Shown here: positions 1-7,920 of the stretch, in pieces
How the letters are laid out: every line of letters begins with the position of its first letter
Numbering within the stretch: position 1 is the first letter of the stretch
Assembly: GCA_037179515.1 (NCBI GenBank)
Contig: JAXCGZ010022195.1
Span: 1 to 16,221 of the forward strand
Origin: Halocaridina rubra
Lineage: Eukaryota; Arthropoda; Malacostraca; Decapoda; Atyidae
Length of the DNA: 16,221 nt
Reading direction: 5' to 3'
Program-made: the position numbers and the translations under genes
The notes under the pieces: model-generated
What the model saw: only the letters and a program-made list of their open reading frames with translations
The model's database searches: none
What the model was told of the DNA's origin: nothing

Positions 1-210
1 GCAAACTCGCACAATATGTAGAATTTTTGCTTGCTTAGGCTGATATTATTCTCCCTATGTGAATTTGTGTATAGTTTATTACGTTATGCAAGTGTGTGCA
101 TGTGCATATATGTGCATTTCCATTATTGTTTTTTTTTTAACCTGCGTGTTGGATACTGTTTTTGCTATTGTTGAAAGTACCATGTTGAAATCAACTGATA
201 CAAAAACTAT
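1..210. other. AT-rich flank, nothing recognised
   Basis: I see no coding, RNA or repeat signal here apart from short T runs. A 78-codon open frame from 59 has a low-complexity, hydrophobic composition and runs on into the LINE fragment that starts at 211, so I do not treat it as a gene. Confidence 0.5.
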
Positions 211-403
211 TTTTTTTTATGAGTGTAACATCAGGACGGGCAAAGATAATTGCCCTCATCGGGCCTGTGAACGAACACACATAAAACAAAGATAAGGGAT
301 AATAAGAGATGGGTTAAGAAGACACAAGAATATTCTGTGTACCTGTAGGCATAGAAAGCAATCCGTAACTGAAGGAGGGTTTAGCATCGAACCATCCCAG
401 ATG
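211..403 (-). mobile_element. LINE 3'-end fragment, copy 1 (5'-truncated)
   Basis: This is one of four copies in the window of the same dispersed sequence (others at 3482, 4031 and 5237). Shared landmarks read on the plus strand are CAGGACGGGC, CCTCATCGGGCCTG, CAAGAATATTC, CTGTAGGCATAGAAA and CCGTAACTGAAGGA. On the minus strand the copy ends in CTCATAAAAAAAAA, an A-rich tail expected at the 3' end of a non-LTR retrotransposon. Against the other copies it lacks about 30 bp near 290 (the GATGGAGAGTGTAATGACTT part). Its similarity stops near 403, just before the AAT microsatellite. The element assignment rests on copy 2, which continues into a LINE C-terminal coding region. Confidence 0.75.
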
Positions 404-420
404 TGTGATGATGCTACGAC

Positions 421-439
421 TATAATAATAATAATAATA

Positions 440-505
<66 letters not shown>

Positions 506-537
506 CAGCAATAAAGGTAATAATAACAATAATAATG

Positions 538-583
<46 letters not shown>

Positions 584-594
584 TGATAATAATA
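421..594. repeat. (AAT)n microsatellite, two blocks
   Basis: A near-pure AAT tract occupies 421-503, followed after a 13-bp gap by an imperfect AAT tract at 517-594 with CAA and GAT interruptions. The tract is reverse-complementary to the ATT tract at 651-792. The poly-Asn, poly-Ile and poly-Tyr open frames that cross it are products of the trinucleotide period and not genes. Confidence 0.97.
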
Positions 595-627
595 GCATTC
601 AGTCATCATTATCGTAATCATTGTTAC

Positions 628-650
628 CATCATCATCATCATCATCATCA
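628..650. repeat. (ATC)n microsatellite
   Basis: About eight CAT/ATC triplets lie between the AAT and ATT tracts. A short GATGATGAT motif at 802-810 is the complementary triplet on the far side of the ATT tract. Confidence 0.93.
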
Positions 651-676
651 TATTATTATTATTATTATTATTATTG

Positions 677-726
<50 letters not shown>

Positions 727-732
727 TTTATA

Positions 733-770
<38 letters not shown>

Positions 771-792
771 AATTATTATTATTATTATTATT
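651..792. repeat. (ATT)n microsatellite
   Basis: An ATT tract with a few interruptions (GTT near 675, a TTTTTAT break near 725, AAA near 768). Together with the AAT tract at 421-594 it forms a long imperfect inverted repeat around a central segment of about 55 bp. Confidence 0.97.
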
Positions 793-930
793 GATAATCA
801 TGATGATGATTATTATTCTCTGCGGTGTAATTTGTTTTTAAGGTAAATTAATAATGGGTTAAATAATTTTCCTAAGGTGGGCACAAAGAAAACGAAGGCC
901 GTGTGGGGGGAGTTGATGTAGGAGTTGGAG

Positions 931-931
<1 letters not shown>

Positions 932-1015
<84 letters not shown>
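932..1015. repeat. (GA)n microsatellite
   Basis: A pure GA dinucleotide run of 84 bp, set inside a G- and A-rich strand segment that extends on both sides. Confidence 0.98.
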
Positions 1016-1017
<2 letters not shown>

Positions 1018-1222
1018 AGGGGTGTGGTAGTTGGGAGAAGAGAGGGAGGGGGCATTGAACATTACAGGTTAGTAGGAGGTGAAGGAGGGTGAGAAGGAAA
1101 ATATAGGGAGAGGAAATGTGGTTATGTTGGGGGTGAGGTGGAGGAGGGGGAAAATAGAAGAGGGGGCGTTGGTAGGGGGTGGGCGCGTGGCTTGCGTGCG
1201 CTGGTTGGGCTGAGTGAGTGAG

Positions 1223-1274
<52 letters not shown>

Positions 1275-1330
1275 TTGGAGAATGGTTTGAGAGAAGAGGA
1301 GATGGTGATGGGTAAGAGGAGGGAGCCAAA
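1016..1330. other. G/purine-rich strand with an embedded (GA)n
   Basis: The plus strand is strongly purine-biased and has many GGG to GGGGG runs (for example near 1046, 1128, 1145 and 1174). A 44-bp pure GA run lies at 1224-1267. Such homopurine tracts can in principle adopt triplex or G-quadruplex structure. No gene was recognised, and the Ser/Leu and Glu/Arg open frames here come from the repeat. Confidence 0.7.
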
Positions 1331-1647
1331 GGAGGAGGAGGAGGTTTACGGGTGGTACCGTGGCACTGTGCCGCCGACAGGATTAGGTCAGTGTCTCATT
1401 GGCAGTGTTGGTGTTGGAACCTCCCTCTCTCTCTCGCACGCGTCGCGAGGACTACTACTGTACTACTACTACTACAACATTACTGACTCCTGCTGCAATT
1501 ACTACTACTGCCCTAGCACAGAAGCCCTGCTGCTACTACCGAGCTTGCCTGGAGTTGCACCTGTGCTGGTGGTCAACACCCCCACCCCTTGAAGACACAC
1601 CTGTATTCGCAACCATCCAATTGTATTTATAACCAGGTAAAAACACC

Positions 1648-1649
<2 letters not shown>
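1331..1649. other. GC-richer stretch, unassigned
   Basis: This is one of the few GC-balanced stretches of the left half. It contains a CT-rich patch near 1422-1435 and degenerate CTA/CTG triplets (1450-1560) that give Tyr-, Leu- or Thr-rich translations. A 124-codon frame (1218-1592, plus) covers much of it but starts inside the GA microsatellite and has no family I recognise. It could be part of an unidentified dispersed repeat or of an untranslated region. Confidence 0.4.

Positions 1650-1706
<57 letters not shown>
1650..1706. repeat. (GA)n microsatellite
   Basis: A 57-bp GA run, separated by 67 bp of ordinary sequence from a CT run at 1774, so the two are reverse-complementary neighbours. 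Confidence 0.98.
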
Positions 1707-1708
<2 letters not shown>

Positions 1709-1771
1709 AATCCTCTACTTTAGTATCACTATCTTCTCATCCTTTTTACGCCTATATCACTAACTGTAAGG

Positions 1772-1773
<2 letters not shown>

Positions 1774-1839
<66 letters not shown>
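1774..1839. repeat. (CT)n microsatellite
   Basis: A 66-bp pure CT run, the complement of the GA run at 1650-1706. Confidence 0.98.
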
Positions 1840-1841
<2 letters not shown>

Positions 1842-1907
1842 GTAAAAATTTAAGTTTATATGTTTTGTCATGTCAAGTTTTTATTTTCGCAGTGTAAGTA
1901 TTTATGC

Positions 1908-2050
<143 letters not shown>

Positions 2051-2119
2051 TGTATTATAACGTATTTATTTCATTATTTACTCGGGTTAGTTGCTTCTCA
2101 GAAAAATAAGAAACTTCAA

Positions 2120-2120
<1 letters not shown>

Positions 2121-2194
<74 letters not shown>
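2121..2194. repeat. (ATT)n microsatellite
   Basis: A pure ATT tract of 74 bp. Confidence 0.98.
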
Positions 2195-2544
2195 GCTTTA
2201 ATCGAAATATGTAGCCAAGATTATCATACCTTTATAAGATTGTCTATATTTATTGCAATATGCATATTTACATATGTATATGTTTTTTATTTTATTTAAT
2301 TTTTATATAATTTATTAATTGGTGGTGTTAATTGTAATATTAGGTTTGTGTGTCCCCATAATTGGGGTGGACACTGGCTGATGGATGCTGAGGATTTCGG
2401 GCTGGATGCCATTTCTAATGCCCCGTCTTGGTGTCGATCATGCCAATCTTAACTGTATGCGATGCTATTATTTCAGGTTTCTGTTTTGATATTTATTTAT
2501 CTACCTCCACTTTGGTTTACAAGACACACTCACTCGTGTGTGCG
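2195..2544. other. Non-repetitive interval, nothing recognised
   Basis: AT-rich at first and more balanced from about 2340. A small hairpin is visible at 2350-2374, where GTGTCCCC pairs imperfectly with GGGGTGGACAC around ATAATT. No coding or RNA family was recognised. Confidence 0.45.
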
Positions 2545-2695
<151 letters not shown>

Positions 2696-2701
2696 GAATA
2701 G

Positions 2702-3288
2702 TCACTTTAATCAGGGTAGATACCAAAATGCTGGAAACAAGCGAAAATGGTACCTATCTTCAAAAAGGGAAGGAGGGATACGGCTCTAAACTATACACCT
2801 GTTTCCTTGACCAGCATAGTTTGCAAAGTTTTGGAGAAACGGCTCAGAAAACACATCTCCTTTCATTTGGAATCCTTAACCTTTTTGTCAGTGAGACAAC
2901 ATGGCTTCAGAGAAGGTAGATCAATAGTAACAAATTTATTAGAATTTTATGACGAGGTACGCCGAATCTTACAGGAAAGAGAGATTTGGCCAGATTATAT
3001 ATTCTTAGACTTCCAGAAGGCATTTGATACGGTCCCACACGGGAGACTTATCAAGAAGCTGCAAACAATGGCGAGAATAGGTGGAAATATCTTGGAATGG
3101 ATAAAAACTTACTTAGAAGGAAGGGAACAGAGGGTTAGAGTAAGACACTCGGTGTTTAAATGGAGAAGGGTTAGTAGTAGAGTTCCACAGGGTTCAGTTT
3201 TAGGGCCACTTTTGTTCCTTGTATATGTAAATGACTTACCAGAGTCTGTAAATTCATTCACGAATATGTTTGCAAATTGTGAAGAAAG

Positions 3289-3289
<1 letters not shown>
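2702..3289 (+). pseudogene. LINE reverse-transcriptase fragment (jockey/CR1-like)
   Basis: The translation from ATG 2747 gives 181 residues of reverse-transcriptase domain without a stop. It holds VPIFKKG (residues 2-8), a YTPVSLTSIVCKVLE block (16-30), QHGFREGRS (51-59), the catalytic-aspartate motif LDFQKAFDTVPH (87-98) and VPQGSVLGPLLF (146-157). This order and wording are typical of jockey/CR1-type non-LTR retrotransposons, whose enzyme copies element RNA into DNA at the target site. Homology extends upstream of the ATG in the same frame (IPKCWKQAK just before it) but with stops TAA 2708 and TAG 2717, so the ATG is not a real start. At residues 175-178 the expected FADD reads FANC, which removes both catalytic aspartates. 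From 3289 the frame runs into a TA/TG microsatellite. The thumb and C-terminal parts are absent, so this is a dead fragment. Confidence 0.93.
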
Positions 3290-3323
<34 letters not shown>

Positions 3324-3324
3324 A

Positions 3325-3398
<74 letters not shown>
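3289..3398. repeat. (TA)n-(TG)n microsatellite
   Basis: A TA run (3289-3301), a TG run, a short ATT break near 3324 and a long TG run to 3398. It replaces the reverse-transcriptase coding sequence right after the catalytic motif. Together with the CA run at 2600-2692 it brackets the fragment with complementary repeats. Confidence 0.98.
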
Positions 3399-3400
<2 letters not shown>

Positions 3401-3481
3401 GTCCTAATTGTGCTTACGGGAGAGTCCCGTGCTCGTAACTCCCACTCTCCTGGTCGAATCCATTTATGTATTTAGTGATAC

Positions 3482-3995
3482 TTTTTTTTTTATGATTGTG
3501 GCACCAGGACGGGCGAAAAAAATAATAGAATAAAACAGCCCTCATCGGGCCTGGGCACAAAGAATACATATAGTAAAGAGAAACAAAGATGGAGAGTGTA
3601 ATGACTTGTCAGATGTGAAGGGATAATAAAAGATGTGTGATGAATATCCAAGAATATTCAGTGTAGCTGTAGGCATAGAAAAATAACCGTAACTGAAGGA
3701 AGACTTAACATCGAACTGTCCTGGACAGACCTATTTAAGTTCAAAAAACTCTTCAGCTGTAGTACCGCAACGGGCGGCTGGTGCCATGAGCCAACCTACT
3801 ACATGACAATATCATACTTGTCCTGTACAATTAAAACTGTATAGTGAGTTAGCATTAACTACCTCCTCGCTTAGCGAATTCCAGTCATCAAATATTATTA
3901 AACTAAAAAAAGTACTTTCTTACATCCTCCAAAAAAGTTTTCTTACGAATTTTCAAACTATGGCCTCTAGTTCTTGTACCAGTTATATTAAAATC
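3482..3995 (-). mobile_element. LINE 3'-end copy 2, with C-terminal coding remnant
   Basis: This is the longest of the four copies. Read on the minus strand, about 3995-3835 encodes a LINE polyprotein tail: TGTRTRGHSLKIRKKTF, LEDVRKYFF, then after a one-base frameshift in an A-rich run near 3906, FDDWNSLSEEVVNANSL. The pattern RGHSLK, RK.FF, WNSL.EEVV.A is the known C-terminal signature of jockey/CR1-like LINE proteins. Downstream come about 320 bp of 3' untranslated sequence and an AATCATAAAAAAAAAA tail at 3482-3496. The coding part is frameshifted and truncated and therefore nonfunctional. It could belong to the same family as the reverse-transcriptase fragment at 2702, but it lies on the opposite strand and is a separate insertion. 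Confidence 0.85.
3835..3995 (-). pseudogene. LINE polyprotein C-terminal tail, frameshifted
   Basis: The minus-strand translation gives GHSLKIRKKTF and LEDVRKYFF in one frame, then IIFDDWNSLSEEVVNANSLYSF in the next, so one base is gained or lost in the A7 run at 3905-3911. A stop follows soon after VNANSLYSFNCTGQV, roughly where the family protein ends. The region follows the reverse-transcriptase thumb in intact elements and has no catalytic residues of its own. Confidence 0.8.
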
Positions 3996-4030
3996 TCACT
4001 CACATACATACAATACATACACGCTAGTAC

Positions 4031-4250
4031 GATGGTAAGTCATCCTTCAGTTACGGTTCTTTTTCTATTCCTACTTCAGCACCGAATATTCTTGGATATT
4101 CGTTACACATCTCTTACTATCCCTTCACGTCTGACAAGTCACAACACTCCCCATCTTTGTTTCTCTTTATTTTATGTTTTCTTCGTTGCCCAGGCCTGAT
4201 GAGGGGAAATTTGTTTATTTTTTTGCCCGTCCTGGTGTCACACATCATCT
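4031..4250 (+). mobile_element. LINE 3'-end copy 3 (plus strand)
   Basis: Same sequence as copies 1, 2 and 4 but in the opposite orientation. TCCTTCAGTTACGGTT, GAATATTCTTGGATATTC, TCTGACAAGTCAC, GCCTGATGAGG and GCCCGTCCTGGTGTCAC appear in order. In place of the A-rich tail it passes into CA/ATAC-rich sequence at 4250-4302. It faces copy 2, so the pair forms an inverted repeat with the 5'-truncation points towards each other. Confidence 0.8.
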
Positions 4251-4302
4251 ACAACAACATACATACACATACATCATCATACATACATACATACATACAT
4301 AG
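4251..4302. repeat. (ATAC)n-type microsatellite
   Basis: Degenerate ACA/CATACA sequence is followed by six tandem CATA units (4277-4302), directly at the 3' end of LINE copy 3. A similar short ATAC patch lies at 4003-4021, on the other side of that copy. Confidence 0.85.
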
Positions 4303-4435
4303 AGAATTAATAATCATTCAACGTTAAAACGAGAAGATTTCTCCAAAGATCAGTATAATTACATACTGAGATCCCAAAATCATGCTCATTACCTACATAC
4401 CAAGAATTTGCTCTTTGCAAGTGGATGAGTATTCA
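4303..4435. other. Short unassigned interval
   Basis: AT-rich, non-repetitive sequence between the ATAC microsatellite and the tRNA-like tandem pair. Nothing was recognised. Confidence 0.4.
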
Positions 4436-4645
4436 CAGCACCGGTCTCCCACCCAGTTGGTCCCAAGTTTGTCTCCTTTAGTTAGCTTCCTGTTGAAAAC
4501 TTCTCTGGGACAAGAAGAATAAGGTAATGGTGTCCCAGTAAAGTGTCCCAGCACCGGACTTCCACCCAAGAGGTCCCGAGTTCGACTCCTGTAGGTTATT
4601 TGTTAGAGAACCTCTCTGTGATAAGGAGGGTGAAGTAATGATGTC
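4436..4645 (+). repeat. Tandem pair of tRNA-like SINE units
   Basis: Two units of about 111-113 bp start with CAGCACCGG at 4436 and 4549 and end in GTAATGRTG. Both contain CCACCCA, GGTCCC and a box-B-like stretch. In the second unit this reads GAGTTCGACTCC (4581-4592), a very good match to the RNA polymerase III box B (GGTTCGANNCC). In the first unit it has decayed to AAGTTTGTCTCC. A TGTCCCAGTAAAGTGT stretch before the second unit could be a degenerate box A. The sequence does not close into a clean cloverleaf, so I call it a tRNA-derived repeat and not a tRNA gene. Confidence 0.55.
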
Positions 4646-4959
4646 CTTATTCTGTTAATCTATTCAGCAGACACATTGAGTATTCACCATGAGGTGTGTG
4701 GAACCTTTGGTGAAATAAGTATCACTGCGAGTTAGGGCTTCGACGAGGGGCAAATATGCCCCTTCTGCATCTCTCTTTAAAGAAAATAATGACAGTGCCA
4801 AGGAGACTTAAGGGAAGATATTTGTTTCTCTCTCGCATACCACTGACTGATTTTGGCACCATCCTGGGCACCTGGGGCAAGGTTAAGATTTTTTTTTCCT
4901 TTTTTTATCTCTTTCCTTCCTTCAAGTTTTATGATAGTTTATTCAAACGACACTTGTTG
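4646..4959. other. Unassigned interval
   Basis: Ordinary AT-rich sequence with a T run near 4888. A 74-codon frame (4756-4980, plus) lacks any recognisable domain and is not supported as a gene. Confidence 0.4.
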
Positions 4960-5236
4960 GATCGTATTTATGCTCAGTAGCTTCCTCGAAAGAATGTTTT
5001 TCTGACAGCTGTAGTTTTTTAAATTCCTTTTTGCCAGAAACTCTCAGATTTTATTTCTCTGTAATCTGTAGTTTTTTTTTTGTCGTTTGTTGCTCATATA
5101 TAGCATTTCTTCACGATTTTTGTCTCTGAGTTTTGTAATTGTTTTATAATTTTTAACTTTTTGTGCTCTCTAATGGTTAGATGCTATGGCTTTATGGTCT
5201 GAAACTCTTTTGCTATTTCTTTGTGCTCAGAGATTT
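4960..5236. repeat. Degenerate T-rich minisatellite, left part
   Basis: Variants of a motif like TTTGTGCTCTGTAGCTATGGTTTTATT recur at spacings of roughly 30-37 bp (anchors near 4973, 5010, 5041, 5093, 5126, 5166, 5203 and 5225). Divergence between units is high, so the call rests on recurrence of CTC and TAGC/TATGG anchors in a T-rich background. LINE copy 4 interrupts it at 5237, and similar sequence resumes after 5556. Confidence 0.4.
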
Positions 5237-5555
5237 TATTTATTTTTTTTATGATTGTGACACCAGGACGGGCCAAAAAATAACAAAATAAAACAGCCCT
5301 CATCGGGCCTGTGCACAAAGAATACATAAAGTGAAGAGAAACAGAGATGGAGAGTGTAATGACTTGTCAGATGTGAAGGGATAATAAAAGATGTGTAATG
5401 AATATCCAAGAATATTGAGTGTTGCTGTAGGCATAGAAAAACAACCGTAACTGAAGGAAGAATTATCATCGAACTATCCTGGACAGACCTATTTAAGTTC
5501 AACCTTCAGCTGTAGTATCGCAACGGGCGGCTAGTGCCATGAGCCAACCTACTAC
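5237..5555 (-). mobile_element. LINE 3'-end copy 4 (5'-truncated)
   Basis: Closely similar to copy 2 from the A-rich tail (CACAATCATAAAAAAAATAA on the minus strand) through CAGGACGGGC, CATCGGGCCTG, AGTGTAATGACTTGTCAGAT, GAACTATCCTGGACAGACC and CGCAACGGGCGGCT to AACCTACTAC at 5555. There the similarity to copy 2 stops, which marks the 5' truncation. An 88-codon minus-strand frame through it is untranslated-region sequence read by chance: similar short frames occur in copies 1 and 3, but with different ends. Confidence 0.85.
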
Positions 5556-5995
5556 TTATCTTCTTATTACACACAAAATCTAACTTTATGTGTGTTCTGA
5601 ATGTCAGTTTTTATTTACTTATGATCGATAGCTTATTCACTTTCTTGTTTGTCCTTTGTAGCTCTTGATTCTCATATCTTTTGTGTGTAGTTGTCTTTTT
5701 ATGTCCTCTGGATCTTTTGCCTTTTTTTATATTACATAGCTCACTGGCTTTGTTTCTCAGCACTTTATAGCTATGAGGTTTTATTACTTTGTAATCTGGA
5801 GGACTCCTTCTATGTGATTTCTGGTTCTTAAGGTATAATTTCTTTTCGATCTTTTTAGGTCATGATTTTTATTATACTTTGTGGGTCTTGGATATGACTT
5901 TTCTATCCTATTTTTTTCTGATCGTAGTTTATATATTTTCAGAATTGACTGTAAGTCTTGTATTTTATTTGTAGGCACTGTTTAGCTCTATGGTT
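5556..5995. repeat. Degenerate T-rich minisatellite, right part
   Basis: The sequence style of 4960-5236 continues. Anchors GATAGCTT, GTAGCTCTTG, ATAGCTCACTGG, TATAGCTATGAGG and TTAGCTCTATGG recur at about 28-33 bp where best preserved (near 5628, 5661, 5740 and 5768). The element appears to be one array split by LINE copy 4. No coding content was recognised. Confidence 0.4.
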
Positions 5996-6015
5996 TCTCC
6001 TCCCCCCTTATTTAA

Positions 6016-6143
6016 GGTACATTTCTTCCAGGCACACCTTTCATCCTAATTACACCATCCACTGGCTCATTTCTTACATCAGCATTCAAATCTCTCATCA
6101 ACGCCACATTCACATTCATGCTAAAGTCCTCCAAACACTCATT
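6016..6143 (-). pseudogene. Non-LTR retrotransposon endonuclease remnant
   Basis: The minus-strand translation gives a short open segment reading NECLEDFSMNVNVALM, then RDLNADVRNEPVDGVI, then RMKGVPGRN. The combination DLNA.V, followed about 20 residues later by GVPGRN, is characteristic of the apurinic/apyrimidinic-like endonuclease domain of RTE-type LINE proteins, where DLNA contains active-site residues. The usual glycine before DLNA is arginine here, and the following part is lost, so this is a small dead fragment. The match is brief, so chance similarity is not fully excluded. Confidence 0.5.
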
Positions 6144-6423
6144 TTTAGCTTTCCAAGCTTATTCCATTATGCTGTGAAGCTTTTGTATTCTATTATCAGT
6201 TGATCCTGTAGCTACTTTTCTTTAGATGTGAATATCTTTTATGCTCTGTGGCTATTGGAAACTAATTATATATGCATAGTAGGTCGTCGTCAATAAACCG
6301 GAAAATGAAATGCTTTTTGCGGGAAATACGTTTTTATGGACATTAATGCCGTGTAGTACAGGTTAAAATCATAATATAAATGGTAATTTTAATGATATAC
6401 TTTCAATTTGTGCCCCACTCCTT

Positions 6424-6424
<1 letters not shown>
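6144..6424. other. AT-rich interval, nothing recognised
   Basis: Two patches at 6170-6260 (CTGTGAAGC, CCTGTAGCTAC, GCTCTGTGGCTATTGG) resemble the T-rich minisatellite units upstream and may be its last units. The remainder to 6424 has no identifiable feature. Confidence 0.4.
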
Positions 6425-6479
<55 letters not shown>

Positions 6480-6592
6480 TCCATCCATCCACCTCCATCC
6501 ATCATCCATCCATCCATCCATCCACCATCCATCCATCCATCCACTACTACTATATATATATATATATATATATCCCCCCCCCCCACACACAC
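6425..6592. repeat. Compound microsatellite cluster ACT/CCAT/TA/C/CA
   Basis: In order: ACT triplets (6425-6479), CCAT tetranucleotides with breaks (6480-6543), a brief ACT return, TA dinucleotides (6550-6573), a run of C (6574-6584) and CA (6585-6592). TG and TATG patches follow to about 6627. Poly-Thr, poly-Leu and poly-Ser frames across it are artefacts. Confidence 0.97.
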
Positions 6593-6627
6593 GCAACACT
6601 ATCGTTTGTGTGTGTGTATGTATGTAT

Positions 6628-6933
6628 CATAATCGTTATGAAGACACTTCAGGAGTTAGTAATAGCAACAATTTATGAGTATGAAAACAATTTCACTAAA
6701 TTGTCATCAGTCACAATATGATCTAGTTTATATAAGTAGCTCTTATTACACTATTGATTATTTTAATGATTTTGTTTGATTTTTTTTTCGTAGGAATGCC
6801 ATGTGCTTAATTTTACTATTAATATTGATTTTATATGTGTACATGTGGCACACAGACTTACATTCTTGTAAATCCAGATCTTGTTTCTTTTCTGTATTTT
6901 ATTTTATCAGTATCCAAGCTTCCTCTACCTCCC
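6628..6933. other. Unassigned AT-rich interval
   Basis: No coding, RNA or repeat signal was recognised between the microsatellite cluster and the palindrome that begins at about 6934. Confidence 0.4.
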
Positions 6934-7170
6934 GTAGTCATTGGTCCGATTTCTTAAACAGTGTAAACCTAGGATACCATATTGTTAGCTAGACACACAA
7001 TTTAATTTCATAAACACATCAGACGCGGGTCTGTAACTTCTGTTTATGGCTAGGCCTAGCCATACGCAGAAACGCGTCAGATGCGTTTATGAAATCCATT
7101 TGTGTGTCTGGCTGACTAACAATATGGTATCCTAGGTTTACACTGTTTAAAAATTCGGGCCATTGACTCG
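6934..7170. mobile_element. 237-bp palindromic foldback element (MITE-like)
   Basis: The two halves are imperfect reverse complements around an exact 18-bp palindrome ATGGCTAGGCCTAGCCAT (7046-7063). The outer blocks match almost without change: CAGTGTAAACCTAGGATACC on the left and its complement ending at 7146 on the right, plus CATATTGTTAG, AGACACACAA and CATAAAC(A/G)CATC. Similarity fades near TAGTCATTGG (6935) and CCATTGACTCG (7170). The left half has about 9 extra bases near 7028-7036, and the right has about 4 extra near 7096-7110. There is no coding capacity, and a target-site duplication is not clear. Size and structure suit a snap-back MITE, though the parent family is unknown. Confidence 0.75.
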
Positions 7171-7210
7171 TTTTTTCTTACTTTACCTTTCCCACTTTCC
7201 CAGTATTTTT

Positions 7211-7338
7211 CTCTTGGGGCGCGGGACCAGAATACCGCCTTCATGTTACACCGCATGTCGTAAAAGTTGAATAAATGAGGTGGAGCGAGGGGGGATTGGG
7301 TATCCTTCCCTGGGATTTATCCTCCCGCGTAGAGTCAA
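7211..7338 (+). repeat. Dispersed repeat R2, copy a
   Basis: Shares order and wording with 10718-10835: TGGGG..CC, AGA/AGT-ACC-CCTTC, TGTCGTA(A/G)AAGT, GGAGCGA(G/A)GG, TTCCCT and AGAGTCAA. Similarity is moderate, with several indels. In both places a tRNA-derived SINE or SINE body follows within about 110 bp. Function and strand of the original element are unknown. Confidence 0.65.
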
Positions 7339-7441
7339 GGCATACGAGTGGGTATCTACCAGTACCCATATGGGTGTATGCTTTTGCTCGACCAATTTTT
7401 ACCAAGGCATTATGACCTTTGTAAATGTATAGTTTTGTTTG

Positions 7442-7649
7442 GTAGTAACCGTAGCTCAACCGGTAGCGTCCGCGACTCTGAGGCGTCAGGTCGAGGGTTC
7501 GCGCCCCTTCACGGTCTGAGGTTAGCAAGGGCATGCACTCAGGGTAACGATTACATCTGCCAAAACAAGTCCTTCGTAAGAAGGCAACCGTCCTAGCCCT
7601 TGGTTGAAAAGGGAGTCCGTGACGTAAAACCGGATCCATCCATCCAAAT
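7442..7649 (+). mobile_element. tRNA-derived SINE, copy 1, with tRNA-like head
   Basis: The head (about 7442-7513) has a box-A-like CGTAGCTCAACCGGTAGCG and a box-B-like GGGTTCGCGCCCC (7495-7507), the internal RNA polymerase III promoter of a tRNA-derived element. The body follows with GCATGCACTCAGGGTAACG, ATTACATCTGCCAAAACAAG, GAAGGCAACCGTCCTAGCCC, GAAAAGGGAGTCCGTGACG and TAAAACC (to 7631). A short ATCC-rich tail (7632-7645) completes a typical SINE layout. It ends 3 bp before the TA-flanked palindromic element. A 132-codon minus-strand frame across it is the reverse reading of the tRNA-like sequence and not a gene. Confidence 0.88.
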
Positions 7650-7719
7650 GTATACAGGTGTCCACAAAGTCTGGGTACATAGGAAATTTCACTATGCAGA
7701 CCTATTCAATCAAGTTTAC

Positions 7720-7791
7720 CTGAATTTTGTAAAGCGCTTCAAACTATGCATTGAAAATGATGGAAATCATATTGAAAATATTATTTATTAA
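7720..7791 (+). pseudogene. Transposase C-terminal remnant, left arm
   Basis: Encodes LNFVKRFKLCIENDGNHI followed by ENIIY and a TAA stop at 7789. A basic stretch, then LCI, then a glycine-His/Arg-Ile-Glu sequence ending the protein is the usual C-terminus of Tc1/mariner-type DDE transposases (family form: R-R-L-x-x-C-I...G-G-H-x-E-H-L). None of the catalytic acidic residues is present, since only the last 23 residues remain. Confidence 0.7.
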
Positions 7792-7920
7792 CATTAGATC
7801 TACATAAAATTGTTTTGTTTTAAAAGTATGTGTTAATCTTCTGTGTACCCAGACGAAGTCTGGGTACACAGAAGATTAACACATACTTTTAAAACAAAAC
7901 AATTATATGTAGATCTAATG

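Noticed and set aside
256..846. Long open frames on both strands rich in Asn, Ile, Tyr and Leu
   Set aside because: They are translations of AAT/ATT/ATC microsatellites. A trinucleotide repeat keeps all frames open without coding function.
1218..1592. 124-codon plus-strand frame in GC-richer sequence as a candidate exon
   Set aside because: It starts within a GA microsatellite and passes into degenerate CTA/CTG triplets. No recognised domain or splice context supports it.
3410..3465. Possible tRNA-like sequence with GGTCGAATCC resembling box B
   Set aside because: There is no matching box A or cloverleaf, and the local hairpin CGGGAGAGTCCCG does not fit a tRNA arm. It is too weak to annotate.
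2747..3475. A complete 242-codon reverse-transcriptase gene
   Set aside because: The last 60 or so codons are TG microsatellite and unrelated sequence, the ATG lies inside the conserved domain, upstream in-frame stops are present, and the catalytic FADD is lost.
5236..5502. 88-codon minus-strand frame, with similar short frames in the other LINE copies
   Set aside because: It lies in the 3' untranslated region of the LINE downstream of the protein tail. The frames have different starts and ends in each copy.
7241..7639. 132-codon minus-strand open frame
   Set aside because: It runs backwards through repeat R2 and the tRNA-derived SINE. The apparent conserved peptide is the reverse reading of the tRNA-like head, a common database artefact.
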